Assembly: GCA_030584085.1 (NCBI GenBank)
Contig: CP129490.1
Coordinates: 124,001-188,000 of the forward strand
Direction: 5' to 3'
Length of the DNA: 64,000 nt
From: Melioribacteraceae bacterium
GTDB taxonomy: Bacteria; Bacteroidota; Ignavibacteria; Ignavibacteriales; Melioribacteraceae
Shown here: piece by piece, positions 16,915 through 26,039 of the stretch
Layout of the letters: each line of letters begins with the position of its first letter
Position numbering within the stretch: the first letter of the stretch is position 1
Notes under the pieces: generated by a model
Told to the model about the DNA's origin: nothing
Databases searched by the model: none
The model's input: the letters and a program-made list of their open reading frames with translations, nothing else
Made by a program: the position numbers and the translations under genes

Positions 16915-18846
16915 ATGAAGAAACTAATTTTACTATTTTCACTTATAACAATTATGTATGCGCAGCAAGACTCACTTAAGAATTATAATCTCGGAGAAGT
17001 AATTGTCACATCATCTAACAGCAGTTTGGTAAATTCATCTTCGATTGTTGATGTAAAGCTAAACGAAATTAATCAAACCGATGGTTATAACGCAACTGAT
17101 CCCCTTAAATATATACCGGGACTATATATCACAACTACATCAAAAAACGAATCAAGAATATATATGCGTGGATATGATCAGCGACAAGTTGCAGTTTTCT
17201 TAGACGGTGTCCCTATCTATGAACCATATTCCGGCTTGGTTGATTTAAGCAACTTACCGAAAAGCTCAATCGAAAAAATTACTGTATCAAAAGGAATGCC
17301 TTCACTTGCATACGGCTCAAACTCAATGGGTGGCACGGTAAATTTTATCACAAAAGATAGAATGGATAAAACAGTTTCACTTGAATTAGAGTCCGGTGCG
17401 GCGCACAGAACATCATTCGGTTTAAGTGGCGGATTTGGAAAAATGTTTTACTCCATAAATGCCGGATATTCAAAATCAGATGGATTTGATATTCCCGAAA
17501 CACAAAGTAATTATCAAAACGAAGACGGGGGAAGAAGAAATAATAGTGATTATGAAAATATCGGTGGAATGTTGAAGGTTGGTATAAACAATTTTCATAA
17601 TATTAATCTTGCTTACTCATTAATGATTGTAGATAATGAAAAAGGCGTGCCGACGGATGTTTATACAACTCGTCCGCGTTACTGGCGTTATAGTGAATGG
17701 CGTAAAACAACAAATAACTTAATGTTCAGTTCAGGCATCGGTTCGTCATTTAGATTTAAGGGAAATATTTTCTACGATACATACAAAAATGTTCTAGATT
17801 CTTATGATGATGATACATTTACAACTCAAGATATGAAATATGCTTTTCAATCAACTTATGACGATCATTCTTTCGGAATAAATTTACTTAATGATATTAA
17901 TGCTTTGAATTTTGGTCTGACAAGAATCTCACTTTCTTGGAAAAAAGATGTTCACAAAGAGGAAGGAAATTTTAACGAAGGATTTTCAAGTTATGAAGCA
18001 TCTCTTTTCAGCGGTGGAATTGAACAAGATATAAATGTTAGCGAAAAAGTATCTGCTGTTGCTGCTATTGGATATGATTTACTTACACCTATTTTTTCTA
18101 ACGGTAGTGGTTTAAGAGAACCCGGTTCATCAATTAACGGTTTTGTCGGATTGAGTTATAAAGTAAATGATGATATATCACTTCATATAAACGCATCCAA
18201 GAAAAATCGTTTTCCGACATTAAAAGAATTTTACAGTCAAACTGTGGGACGAGATTTATCAAATCCTAATCTAAATGTTGAAGAAAGTATAAACAGCGAA
18301 CTCGGTATCAATTACAAATTAAGCACCGATATATTATTGAACGGAAACATTTTTTATAGCTCAATAAATGAATTAATTAATCTAGTGATCTTAGAAGATG
18401 GTTTAAGACAATATCAAAACATCGGGAAAGCTGAAATGAAAGGCGCTGAAATTGGATTTAATCTTAACGTAGATAATTTGAGTATGAATCTAGCTTATAC
18501 ATATCTATCGGCTAAAAATGTTTCCGATGATGCACAAAATGAAATATTAGAATATCGTCCGGAACACGTGTTGTCAATTGTTCCGAATTATCGATTTAGT
18601 TTTGGAACAGAACTTCGTGCGGAGCTTTTCTTTGTCGGCGGAAAATACGGTGTCGATGCTGATTCAAGAGAATTTGTTGAGATGGATAATTACCTGCTAG
18701 CAAACGTGAGAGCATCACATACAATTTTCGATAACTATACTTTGTACGTTAGAGTGAATAATTTAGCAGATATTTATTACGAAACAGAATACGGATTCCC
18801 GCAGCCGGGTAGAGAATTTTTTGTCGGTTTGAAATTAGGACTATAG
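16915..18846 (+). CDS. TonB-dependent outer-membrane receptor
   Basis: Receptor of 643 aa from the ATG at 16915; an in-frame ATG at 16903 would overlap the previous gene. Signal peptide 1-16 (MYAQ). Plug domain opens LGEVIVTSS and carries RIYMRGYDQRQVAVFLDGVP and GSNSMGGTVNFITK. The large barrel contains the NPNLNVEESINSELG block and ends VGLKLGL. TonB receptors import scarce large nutrients such as metal chelates, cobalamin or haem. The operon with two membrane proteins behind a structured leader suggests such an uptake system; the substrate cannot be read from sequence. Confidence 0.93.
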   Translation: MKKLILLFSLITIMYAQQDSLKNYNLGEVIVTSSNSSLVNSSSIVDVKLNEINQTDGYNATDPLKYIPGLYITTTSKNESRIYMRGYDQRQVAVFLDGVPIYEPYSGLVDLSNLPKSSIEKITVSKGMPSLAYGSNSMGGTVNFITKDRMDKTVSLELESGAAHRTSFGLSGGFGKMFYSINAGYSKSDGFDIPETQSNYQNEDGGRRNNSDYENIGGMLKVGINNFHNINLAYSLMIVDNEKGVPTDVYTTRPRYWRYSEWRKTTNNLMFSSGIGSSFRFKGNIFYDTYKNVLDSYDDDTFTTQDMKYAFQSTYDDHSFGINLLNDINALNFGLTRISLSWKKDVHKEEGNFNEGFSSYEASLFSGGIEQDINVSEKVSAVAAIGYDLLTPIFSNGSGLREPGSSINGFVGLSYKVNDDISLHINASKKNRFPTLKEFYSQTVGRDLSNPNLNVEESINSELGINYKLSTDILLNGNIFYSSINELINLVILEDGLRQYQNIGKAEMKGAEIGFNLNVDNLSMNLAYTYLSAKNVSDDAQNEILEYRPEHVLSIVPNYRFSFGTELRAELFFVGGKYGVDADSREFVEMDNYLLANVRASHTIFDNYTLYVRVNNLADIYYETEYGFPQPGREFFVGLKLGL

Positions 18847-18930
18847 CAACTAAAATAGACAACTTATATTTTTATTCCTGACTCCTTATAGATATATTTC
18901 ATCTTTCAAATTCTAAAATGAAGGAGAAAG

Positions 18931-20133
18931 ATGAAATATTTCTATCTAATTTTACTTCTTTTATATATCTCTGCTTCAGCACAAGAAACATTACAATTTT
19001 CAGGTCAAATTAGACCTCGATTTTTCTTAGATAATAAAGACTTCAACAGCCCAACGGATTTCCAAACTTACGGTGAAATGCGCTCGCGATTGGGTGTAAA
19101 ATTCAAGCCAATCGAAAACTTAACGGCATTTTTCCAACTACAAGATTCAAGAGCATTCGGTGAAGAACCCGGTACGATTTCGAATACAAAAAATGTTGAT
19201 ATCCATCAGGTTTATCTTCAGGTCGATAAGCTTTTTGATCTTCCTTTAAACATTAAAGCTGGAAGAATGGAAGCTTCTTACGGAACTGAAAGAATAATGG
19301 CAAGAAACAATTGGAATAACATCGGACGAAGTTTTGACGGCTTAACTCTGCAAATTGATTTCTGCACCAAATGTAAAACAACACTCGATTTGTTTGCATT
19401 CCGTACAGCCGAAAGCGGTTTTCCCGAAGATTCACTTGATGAAAATGTAATTGGCGCTTTTGGCGAATTTAATTTTATAGAAGGGTACAAGTTGCAACCG
19501 TTTTTTATTTATCGTAGTTCGGCATCAACTTCATACCCGTTTAATGCCTTTGCTGCCGGTGCATATTTAATAGGCGGAATTGGCGGTCTTTCACATCAAG
19601 CAGAATTTATTTCACAGTTTGGTGATGAAAGGGAAGACGGACTACAAAGTTTATCGGCATTCTTTATAGGTTATAATGCAAACTATACCTTTGACTCAGA
19701 AATTAAACCTTGGATTGGTGCTGGAATTGATTACTACAGTGGCGATGATAATCCAACCGATAATGAATACAAAGAGTTTAATAGATGGTTTGGTGCCGGA
19801 CATAAATATCTTGGTTATATGGATTACTTTCCCAGATATACTTTTGGTGTCGGCTTAATGGATTTACACTTAAAAGCAGGTTTACAAGTAGAAAAATTAA
19901 AAATCAAAACAGCTTTACATTTATTTAATTCTGCCGAAGATTATATTCTAAATGACGGCTCAGCTTCTAACAAATTTGGTACTGAAATAGATTTAGTACT
20001 GACATACAATTATAATGACTATTTGGATTTTGAAGCCGGTGCTGGACTATTCTTACCCGGAGAGATTTTTAAACAAAATTTAGGTCCCGATAACTCGACA
20101 TGGTTTTACTTGATGGCAATTGTTGATTTGTAG
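18931..20133 (+). CDS. Outer-membrane beta-barrel protein, alginate-export-like
   Basis: Protein of 400 aa with signal peptide (1-17, ASAQ) and a porin-like body. The stretches SGQIRPRFFLDNK, YGEMRSRLGVKF, AFFQLQDSRAFG and YGTERIMARNNWNNIGRSFDG are of the alginate-export/phosphate-porin-like barrel group. It probably forms a solute channel in the outer membrane. It follows the TonB receptor by 84 bp and has a good AAGGAG site. Confidence 0.8.
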   Translation: MKYFYLILLLLYISASAQETLQFSGQIRPRFFLDNKDFNSPTDFQTYGEMRSRLGVKFKPIENLTAFFQLQDSRAFGEEPGTISNTKNVDIHQVYLQVDKLFDLPLNIKAGRMEASYGTERIMARNNWNNIGRSFDGLTLQIDFCTKCKTTLDLFAFRTAESGFPEDSLDENVIGAFGEFNFIEGYKLQPFFIYRSSASTSYPFNAFAAGAYLIGGIGGLSHQAEFISQFGDEREDGLQSLSAFFIGYNANYTFDSEIKPWIGAGIDYYSGDDNPTDNEYKEFNRWFGAGHKYLGYMDYFPRYTFGVGLMDLHLKAGLQVEKLKIKTALHLFNSAEDYILNDGSASNKFGTEIDLVLTYNYNDYLDFEAGAGLFLPGEIFKQNLGPDNSTWFYLMAIVDL

Positions 20134-20163
20134 ATACTAAATCTGAGATAAAGATTTATAATT

Positions 20164-20196
20164 AAGCATCATCAATTTTTGGTGATGCTTTTTTTT
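20164..20196 (+). terminator. Intrinsic terminator after the beta-barrel gene
   Basis: Stem AAGCATCA/TGATGCTT followed by an unbroken T-run. It closes the TonB/barrel operon 30 bp after the stop. Confidence 0.88.
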
Positions 20197-20236
20197 GTAG
20201 TTTTGTATATGCTAAAAAGCATCAAGAGGTGATGAA

Positions 20237-21070
20237 ATGAAGAAAACGTTCCTTTATTTATTATTAGTTACCGGTTTATACTTTAATACTAAAGCCCAAT
20301 GGCAGCAAGAATGGAGTTCAAGCGCTACTTCAGTCTATTTTTATTCCGGATGGATTGCGTTTTCGGAAATTGGCGGGGAGTGGGATTACAAGTTTTATTT
20401 AATCGATGAATCCACATTTAAAATTATGGATAGTTATTATTCATCAACACCGCAATGTCAGTACAGTTTTACGACCGAAGAAATTCAAGCAGGATATTCA
20501 ATTTATTCTTTAGGTGTTGACTTAACAGGAGATAATATAGTTGAGTTTTATGTCCTATCACATTATGGCTCACCGGAACTTTACCGTCAATCTTTTAAAA
20601 TATTTGATATAACAAACGGGCAAATCCTCTTTGAGAGAAATAATGCGAATTATTATTACAGCTATCCGGTTATTTGGGATGCAGATAATGATCAAGTTTT
20701 AGAGTGCAGTTATACGGTTTATGACTATCCCACTTTTGTTAATTATAACTACGAGGTATATAATACAAATATTCCGACTTCAATAATCGGTGATGTTTCT
20801 GTTCCGCTTGGCTTTGATCTTAAACAGAATTATCCAAATCCATTTAATCCACAAACTTCCATAGAATTCGAGTTGAAAAAAGAAAGTGATGTTTCATTAA
20901 CAGTTTATGATGTTCTTGGGAAAAGAATTTCAACTCTTATAGATAAACATGCTTTACCGGGAAATCACAAAATAGAATTCAACGGAGAAAATCTTTCATC
21001 CGGGAATTATTTTTATCAACTTAAAGCGGATGGTGAAACGAAAACGAAAAAAATGTCGATTATTAAATGA
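20237..21070 (+). CDS. Secreted protein with type IX secretion sorting domain
   Basis: Protein of 277 aa: signal peptide 1-20 (NTKAQ), a central domain of unknown function rich in Y, S and D (about 21-190), and a C-terminal sorting domain from FDLKQNYPNPFNPQTSI through VYDVLGKRI to KTKKMSIIK. Proteins with this tail cross the outer membrane by the type IX system and are released or anchored. Unlike the three larger examples in this window, its sorting domain carries no palindromic insertion and shows what the uninterrupted form looks like. Confidence 0.85.
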   Translation: MKKTFLYLLLVTGLYFNTKAQWQQEWSSSATSVYFYSGWIAFSEIGGEWDYKFYLIDESTFKIMDSYYSSTPQCQYSFTTEEIQAGYSIYSLGVDLTGDNIVEFYVLSHYGSPELYRQSFKIFDITNGQILFERNNANYYYSYPVIWDADNDQVLECSYTVYDYPTFVNYNYEVYNTNIPTSIIGDVSVPLGFDLKQNYPNPFNPQTSIEFELKKESDVSLTVYDVLGKRISTLIDKHALPGNHKIEFNGENLSSGNYFYQLKADGETKTKKMSIIK

Positions 21071-21155
21071 AAGAATTAGTCGTAACTATTTTGAAGGTTT
21101 GTAAATAGAAATTTCTTTATTACATTAAAACGGTGTCATTCAAAAGGGAAGAAAA

Positions 21156-21605
21156 ATGAAAGCAATTAAAATGTTTTTTTTAGTGATGCTAGTGTTCTTA
21201 TTAGCATCATGCAGCTCTATAAAGCTTGAGCCGGCTAATTTTGCTTGGCCTATCGAAAGCGTTGTTGCAACAGACGATAACGGAAATGTTGCTATTGAAA
21301 GATATTCAACAGAGTTCAATGCATCTGCGTTATTTAGAACCGAACTAGGCGATTCGGTTATTGTTCCCGGTAGAGAGTTGAGAATAATACGCGATAATCT
21401 CGGTAATTACTTAATGACTTCACAAGGTTTTATGAACGTATATGTTTTTATAATAGACGAGGGTGCATTTGTTCAAACAAATAAAATCTTTATTTCAAAA
21501 GAGGGAATGACGAATCCAGCTTTTAATCAACGCACGCCTAATATAGAATTAGTTGATAATGAAATTACATATATCATCGATAGCAAAGGATCAAAGAGGA
21601 AATAA
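21156..21605 (+). CDS. Predicted lipoprotein
   Basis: Protein of 149 aa with a signal peptide and lipobox LASC (cysteine about residue 19). The mature part is soluble, with beta-rich pattern and no family I recognise. The next gene starts one base after its stop, so they are probably co-expressed. Confidence 0.75.
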   Translation: MKAIKMFFLVMLVFLLASCSSIKLEPANFAWPIESVVATDDNGNVAIERYSTEFNASALFRTELGDSVIVPGRELRIIRDNLGNYLMTSQGFMNVYVFIIDEGAFVQTNKIFISKEGMTNPAFNQRTPNIELVDNEITYIIDSKGSKRK

Positions 21606-21606
21606 T

Positions 21607-22815
21607 ATGAAGACTATAAAAATTATCTTGATGCTGTTTGTAATGACCGGCGTTGCCATTGCTCAATCTGATTATCAAAAAGTTGAGAGTTTTAAAGATG
21701 AAATAGCTCAGTTGCGTCTTGATATACATAATGCAAAATCTTTAGCAGAACTCGATTCTTTAAGGAATACAATTAACTCACTTAAACAAAAACATCTTGC
21801 CGAAAAAGATCTTCTGGATAAAAGTATGTATCCGGAAAACTATAATTCAACCTTTTCAAAACTTCAGGAGGCTATAGATTTAAGAAGAGAAGACTTCACA
21901 CAAATTGAAACACTTCAAACGGAAGTTGTTACTCTAAAAAGTGAATTGGAAATTTTAAATGAAAAAAACACCGAACTGCTTTCGAAAATAAAAGAGTATC
22001 AATCTATTGGCGGTAAAGATGCTCAATCTATCAACGAACTAAAAAGACTAGTAGCAAATCTTAGACAATCGCTTAAGGAACGTGATGAACTGGTAAGAAG
22101 TATTGTTGATAGTCTTCTTTCCGACTTTGTAAAAAGTCCAATGTCGTTAAACGAAGCAGAAAGACAACAAGTTTTTGAAAAAGTAGAAACCGGAAATCTG
22201 TTGTATAATATCGAAAAGACTATCCGTGATAACATGGAATTTCTAAAGGCAACTCAACTTAATGCTGAAGATTTAGGAGAAGTAAAAGAAGAACAAATAC
22301 AATTTCATAACATGTGGAAAAGGATAGGTCCAAAGTTAGCTGATGTATATATGGACAAAGGTGAAAAAGCCGGCGAGGTTGCTTATATCACAAATCTTTT
22401 TGCACAATGGAATCAAAGACTTGATCGCGAGATTTGGGAGAGAGTTTATCAAGTATTTAGATCCAACAATCTTAAGGTAACTCCTTTTAGCAACGGAAAT
22501 GAATTTACCAACAATGTTTTAGAGTTTATCGAAAATGAAAAAATTTCGGGCAGCCAAGAATCTTATATAACATTCGAAGATTCAGTTTGGACGGAACAAT
22601 TAAGAACAACTTGGATACCTGTTCTTATTGATAATGAAATGATAACCACCGAACAAAGAGATACTATACAAACAGCAATTAATAATTGGGAAGGTATGTA
22701 TGGAGCAGAAACTCCGATCTATTGGTACGTCGCAATTGCAATTATTGTTATCGTATTTTTGTTAATATTTATTCCAAAGTGGAAAAAGAAAAGTAAACCA
22801 TTAGCCGAACAATAG
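21607..22815 (+). CDS. Coiled-coil protein with C-terminal membrane anchor
   Basis: Protein of 402 aa from the ATG at 21607; upstream in-frame starts lie inside the lipoprotein gene. Signal peptide 1-18 (AIAQ), long coiled coil (about 25-180), a globular part, and a membrane helix near 372-390 with a KWKKKSKP tail. It would be exported and held in the inner membrane with most of the chain in the periplasm. Function unknown; pairing with the lipoprotein suggests an envelope complex. Confidence 0.75.
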   Translation: MKTIKIILMLFVMTGVAIAQSDYQKVESFKDEIAQLRLDIHNAKSLAELDSLRNTINSLKQKHLAEKDLLDKSMYPENYNSTFSKLQEAIDLRREDFTQIETLQTEVVTLKSELEILNEKNTELLSKIKEYQSIGGKDAQSINELKRLVANLRQSLKERDELVRSIVDSLLSDFVKSPMSLNEAERQQVFEKVETGNLLYNIEKTIRDNMEFLKATQLNAEDLGEVKEEQIQFHNMWKRIGPKLADVYMDKGEKAGEVAYITNLFAQWNQRLDREIWERVYQVFRSNNLKVTPFSNGNEFTNNVLEFIENEKISGSQESYITFEDSVWTEQLRTTWIPVLIDNEMITTEQRDTIQTAINNWEGMYGAETPIYWYVAIAIIVIVFLLIFIPKWKKKSKPLAEQ

Positions 22816-22819
22816 TTTA

Positions 22820-23461
22820 TTAAAATAGTTTTAACTCATTAAATAACCCGGGTTGAACATCATGTTTGCCCGGGTATTTTTTTATTTCGAAAGTGATGTT
22901 TTCTTTAATTAAAATTTCTTCACCTTGCTTAATCCTTTCTTCAGATATAAATTCATCTTCATCGCCAATTACAATTTTTAATTTTCTTGTCAGTTTTGAA
23001 CGTAGTATATCATAATCTATATCCGGTGGGATAAAACTTCCCCATAGTATCAAGTCGGCATTTTTGAAATGATTATTTACAAACCAGCGTGAAGCGGTTG
23101 CGCAACCTTGTGAAAATCCGAAAAGAGTGATTTTTGTATTGGCGTTAATGTTTGAAGAATATTCTGAGTAAATGTTATTTAGAAAATTTATATAATCATT
23201 AATTTCGTTTTCGCGGTCCTCTTTAGTCATCCAACTTGCACCAACGTTTCCCCGAAATCCTTTGAAATAAAATTTGTTCAATCCTTCCGGTGCAATTATA
23301 AAACGATCGTCCGAATGAATAGTTGTAAAGTTTTGAATAAAATCTTCCGCAAGTTGTGCATAACCGTGAAACACAAACACAATTTCTCTCGTCGAATCAT
23401 TTAGTTCGCCAAGAGTAAAATATCTTGCTGTTTTTGTAGTTTGTATGTGATGTGATTTCAT
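22820..23461 (-). CDS. Alpha/beta serine hydrolase (phospholipase/carboxylesterase type)
   Basis: Protein of 213 aa without signal peptide. It has the oxyanion segment VFVFHGYAQ, nucleophile elbow GFSQG (serine near residue 121), an acidic residue in IGDEDEF and a histidine in GKHDV, the order of the phospholipase/carboxylesterase family. Probably a cytoplasmic esterase; substrate unknown. It converges with the coiled-coil gene, with 4 bp between stops. Confidence 0.85.
   Translation of the reverse strand: MKSHHIQTTKTARYFTLGELNDSTREIVFVFHGYAQLAEDFIQNFTTIHSDDRFIIAPEGLNKFYFKGFRGNVGASWMTKEDRENEINDYINFLNNIYSEYSSNINANTKITLFGFSQGCATASRWFVNNHFKNADLILWGSFIPPDIDYDILRSKLTRKLKIVIGDEDEFISEERIKQGEEILIKENITFEIKKYPGKHDVQPGLFNELKLF
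22846..22883 (+). terminator. Intrinsic terminator inside the convergent gene
   Basis: ACCCGGG/CCCGGGT stem with a 16-base loop followed by a T-run, serving the coiled-coil gene. It lies within the 3' coding end of the opposite-strand hydrolase, so it also encodes that protein's tail. Confidence 0.75.
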
Positions 23462-23472
23462 AATTTAATTTA

Positions 23473-23574
23473 GTCATTTCGAATGAAACGGAGTTAAGTG
23501 AAGAATCTCAAGTCTTTCATTTACATATTATCTAGAGATTCCTCACTCGTAAAAAACGACTCCTTCGGAATGAC
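23473..23574. repeat. Imperfect inverted repeat element of about 100 bp
   Basis: The element opens GTCATTTCGAATGAAACGGAG and closes CTCCTTCGGAATGAC, which are reverse complements with few changes. Inside, GAAGAATCTC and GAGATTCCTC also pair. It lies between a hydrolase start and an S9 peptidase stop, both on the minus strand. It looks like a small non-autonomous palindromic element. Confidence 0.7.
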
Positions 23575-23616
23575 AAAAGTTAGTTATTGAAAAAGGATTT
23601 GAGGTGCACAATCTTT

Positions 23617-26028
23617 TTACCTCAATGTTCTCTCAAATAATTTATAAATTCTCTTATATTCATCAACCCAACTGCTTGGTTCAACGAAACTGTGATCTTC
23701 CATCGGGTAAACTGCTAACTCCCAATTATCTTTTCCTAATTCGATTAATCTTTGTGTTAATCGAACAACATCTTGAAAATGTACGTTCACATCAACCATA
23801 CCGTGACAAATCAATAAATGCCCTTGCAAACCTTCGGCAAAATAAATCGGTGAACTACGTTTATAAGCTAATGTATCCTCTTGCGGAGTGTTCAATATAT
23901 TTGCCGTATAAGGATGATTATAATGTGCCCAATCAGTTACGGATCTTAACGCCGCACCGGATTTAAATATATCCCCGTGGTTGAATAATGCAAACAATGT
24001 AAGGAATCCACCGTAAGAACCGCCGTATATTCCAATTCTATCCGGATCTATATTATAATTCTCAATTAAAAATTTTGCACCGTCAACTTGATCGGATAAA
24101 TCTTTTCCACCCATATGTCTGTAAATATCGGTTCGCCAATCTCTTCCGTAACCTGCGCTTCCTCTATAGTCAATATCTAAAACTGTATAACCTTCATCGG
24201 CGAGTAAATGATGAAACATATATTCACGTGAATAACTGCTCCACCAATCATGAACATTTTGCAAGTAACCGGCTCCATGAACAAAAATTACAGCTGCACC
24301 GTTTTTATTTTCTTCCTTCGGTTGGTAAATTCTCCCCGGTACTTTCTTTCCGTCTTCAGCATCAAACCAAACAATCTCAGGTTTTATCCATGGATAAGAA
24401 TGAAACTCTTGGGTTCCACCAAAAGTTACTTGTTTCATTTCCGCACCGGGTTTATTTTCCATTAAATATAACTGCCAAGGTTTATTGGATTCAGAATATC
24501 GGATTGCCAGCATTGATTGATCTGGAGAAATATAAACTTGATGATTACCATGTAAGTAAGTTATTCGCTCTCGTTCACCGCCATTGATAGGCATTCTATA
24601 GAAATCTCTGACAAAGGGACTAACTTCACTTGAAATAAAATACCACCACTTACCGTCATTTGAAATTGTTGGTCCGGTTCCGGCTGCATTACTTCTAGCG
24701 GTTCCGGTAATTTCAAAATCTCCTTCTGTTAATTGTTTCTTGTTTCCTGTTTCGACGTTAATTGTGTAAAGATGAGAGTAACCGGATTCTTCCGATTGAT
24801 ACCAAATATGTTTACTGTCCGGCATCCAACCATGATGAGTATCTCCCGATTTCCAACCGGAAATACCGGGACCGCCAATCCAAGCTTCATCTCTTTGTCT
24901 GTCTAATAAAGTAAGTGTAGCATTCGATGGAGTAAAATGCATAATCCATCTATCTTTATTGTCCATAGAACGGATTAAAACATCAGAATGTTTGCCGTCG
25001 TCGGAATAGAATGGACCGTAATAATAAACTTCTCTTGTCTCATCATATTTATCATCTTTGTTTTCTTTTTTGAAATTGGGTTTGTCATAAATACCCGGAA
25101 TCTGTTTTCTATCAACAAAATAAACCGTATCATTTTTAATATCGTAAACCCCGAGTTCGTATTTTGATTCCGGTGATCCGACTTTTGCTCTCGCGCTTAT
25201 ATCTTCTGTGTATCCCGATTCGGTTACATAATTAGGCACGTCCGTGTATTTATGATCGGTTGGATACTCAATTGTAACAAATGTTATAAAATCTTCGTTT
25301 GGTGAAAGAAAAACATTATCGACCGATTTATTGCCCACAAAAATTTCTTTCGGACGTTTTGGAGCCAACAACTGATCTCCCTTTTTCTTCTGTTCTTTTT
25401 CTTCCTTCCTCTCTTTAAGAATTTGAATAAGAGATAACTCTTCCTTTTCCAACCATTTTTCTCTATCGGTTTTGGCTTTATCTTTCGGTTTATTTCCTTG
25501 TCTAAAATCAGTTAGTTGTGTTAGTAATCCGCTTTCAAGTTCAATCGAAAATAAATTGCTGTTTCTTAAAAAAAGAATTTTCGTTTCGTCATGCGAAAAA
25601 GTGGGAGATGATTCGCGTTCAGTTGTATTTGTTACTTGCCGAATATACATTGATGGTATATCCAACAAAAATATATCATTATTTTTTAGGTAAACCTTTT
25701 TAGTTCTGTCTTTATTGTAACTGCCTCTTTCCGGGATTATTTTTTTTCGATCTTCTATTGATAATTTTCTTAATCCGTTACCGTCTCGATCAACAACATA
25801 AGTGGATTCAGCTTCGGCATCTCCGGGATTCCACTTAAAATAAATTTGTTTCCCATCCTCAGACCACCAGATTGTACTAGAAACTTCTCCGGTCCATTTC
25901 GTGTCTTGCATGATTTGTTCAATCGTTAATTTTGGTTTTGTTTGTACTGAAACAGCTTGTGAATAGAGAAAGTTTGGAATTATTACATATAAAAAAACGA
26001 AAAATAATTTTACAGATTTGAACATCAA
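23617..26028 (-). CDS. S9 family prolyl oligopeptidase / dipeptidyl-peptidase IV-like
   Basis: Secreted peptidase of 803 aa. Signal peptide 1-24 (FLYSQ). A WD40-like beta-propeller with repeated strands fills about 40-540, followed by an alpha/beta hydrolase domain. The catalytic serine is in GIYGGSYGGF, aspartate in CHGMVDVNV and histidine in MEDHSF. Cleaves oligopeptides, often after proline, in the periplasm. Starts 11 bp after the stop of the metallophosphoesterase gene and is likely co-transcribed with it. Confidence 0.95.
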   Translation of the reverse strand: MMFKSVKLFFVFLYVIIPNFLYSQAVSVQTKPKLTIEQIMQDTKWTGEVSSTIWWSEDGKQIYFKWNPGDAEAESTYVVDRDGNGLRKLSIEDRKKIIPERGSYNKDRTKKVYLKNNDIFLLDIPSMYIRQVTNTTERESSPTFSHDETKILFLRNSNLFSIELESGLLTQLTDFRQGNKPKDKAKTDREKWLEKEELSLIQILKERKEEKEQKKKGDQLLAPKRPKEIFVGNKSVDNVFLSPNEDFITFVTIEYPTDHKYTDVPNYVTESGYTEDISARAKVGSPESKYELGVYDIKNDTVYFVDRKQIPGIYDKPNFKKENKDDKYDETREVYYYGPFYSDDGKHSDVLIRSMDNKDRWIMHFTPSNATLTLLDRQRDEAWIGGPGISGWKSGDTHHGWMPDSKHIWYQSEESGYSHLYTINVETGNKKQLTEGDFEITGTARSNAAGTGPTISNDGKWWYFISSEVSPFVRDFYRMPINGGERERITYLHGNHQVYISPDQSMLAIRYSESNKPWQLYLMENKPGAEMKQVTFGGTQEFHSYPWIKPEIVWFDAEDGKKVPGRIYQPKEENKNGAAVIFVHGAGYLQNVHDWWSSYSREYMFHHLLADEGYTVLDIDYRGSAGYGRDWRTDIYRHMGGKDLSDQVDGAKFLIENYNIDPDRIGIYGGSYGGFLTLFALFNHGDIFKSGAALRSVTDWAHYNHPYTANILNTPQEDTLAYKRSSPIYFAEGLQGHLLICHGMVDVNVHFQDVVRLTQRLIELGKDNWELAVYPMEDHSFVEPSSWVDEYKRIYKLFERTLR

Positions 26029-26039
26029 TTCCCCCAGTG

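Noticed and set aside
24075-24587. Long open frame antisense to the S9 peptidase
   Set aside because: It is the mirror of a strongly conserved coding sequence, has no ribosome site and its translation shows no recognisable domain.
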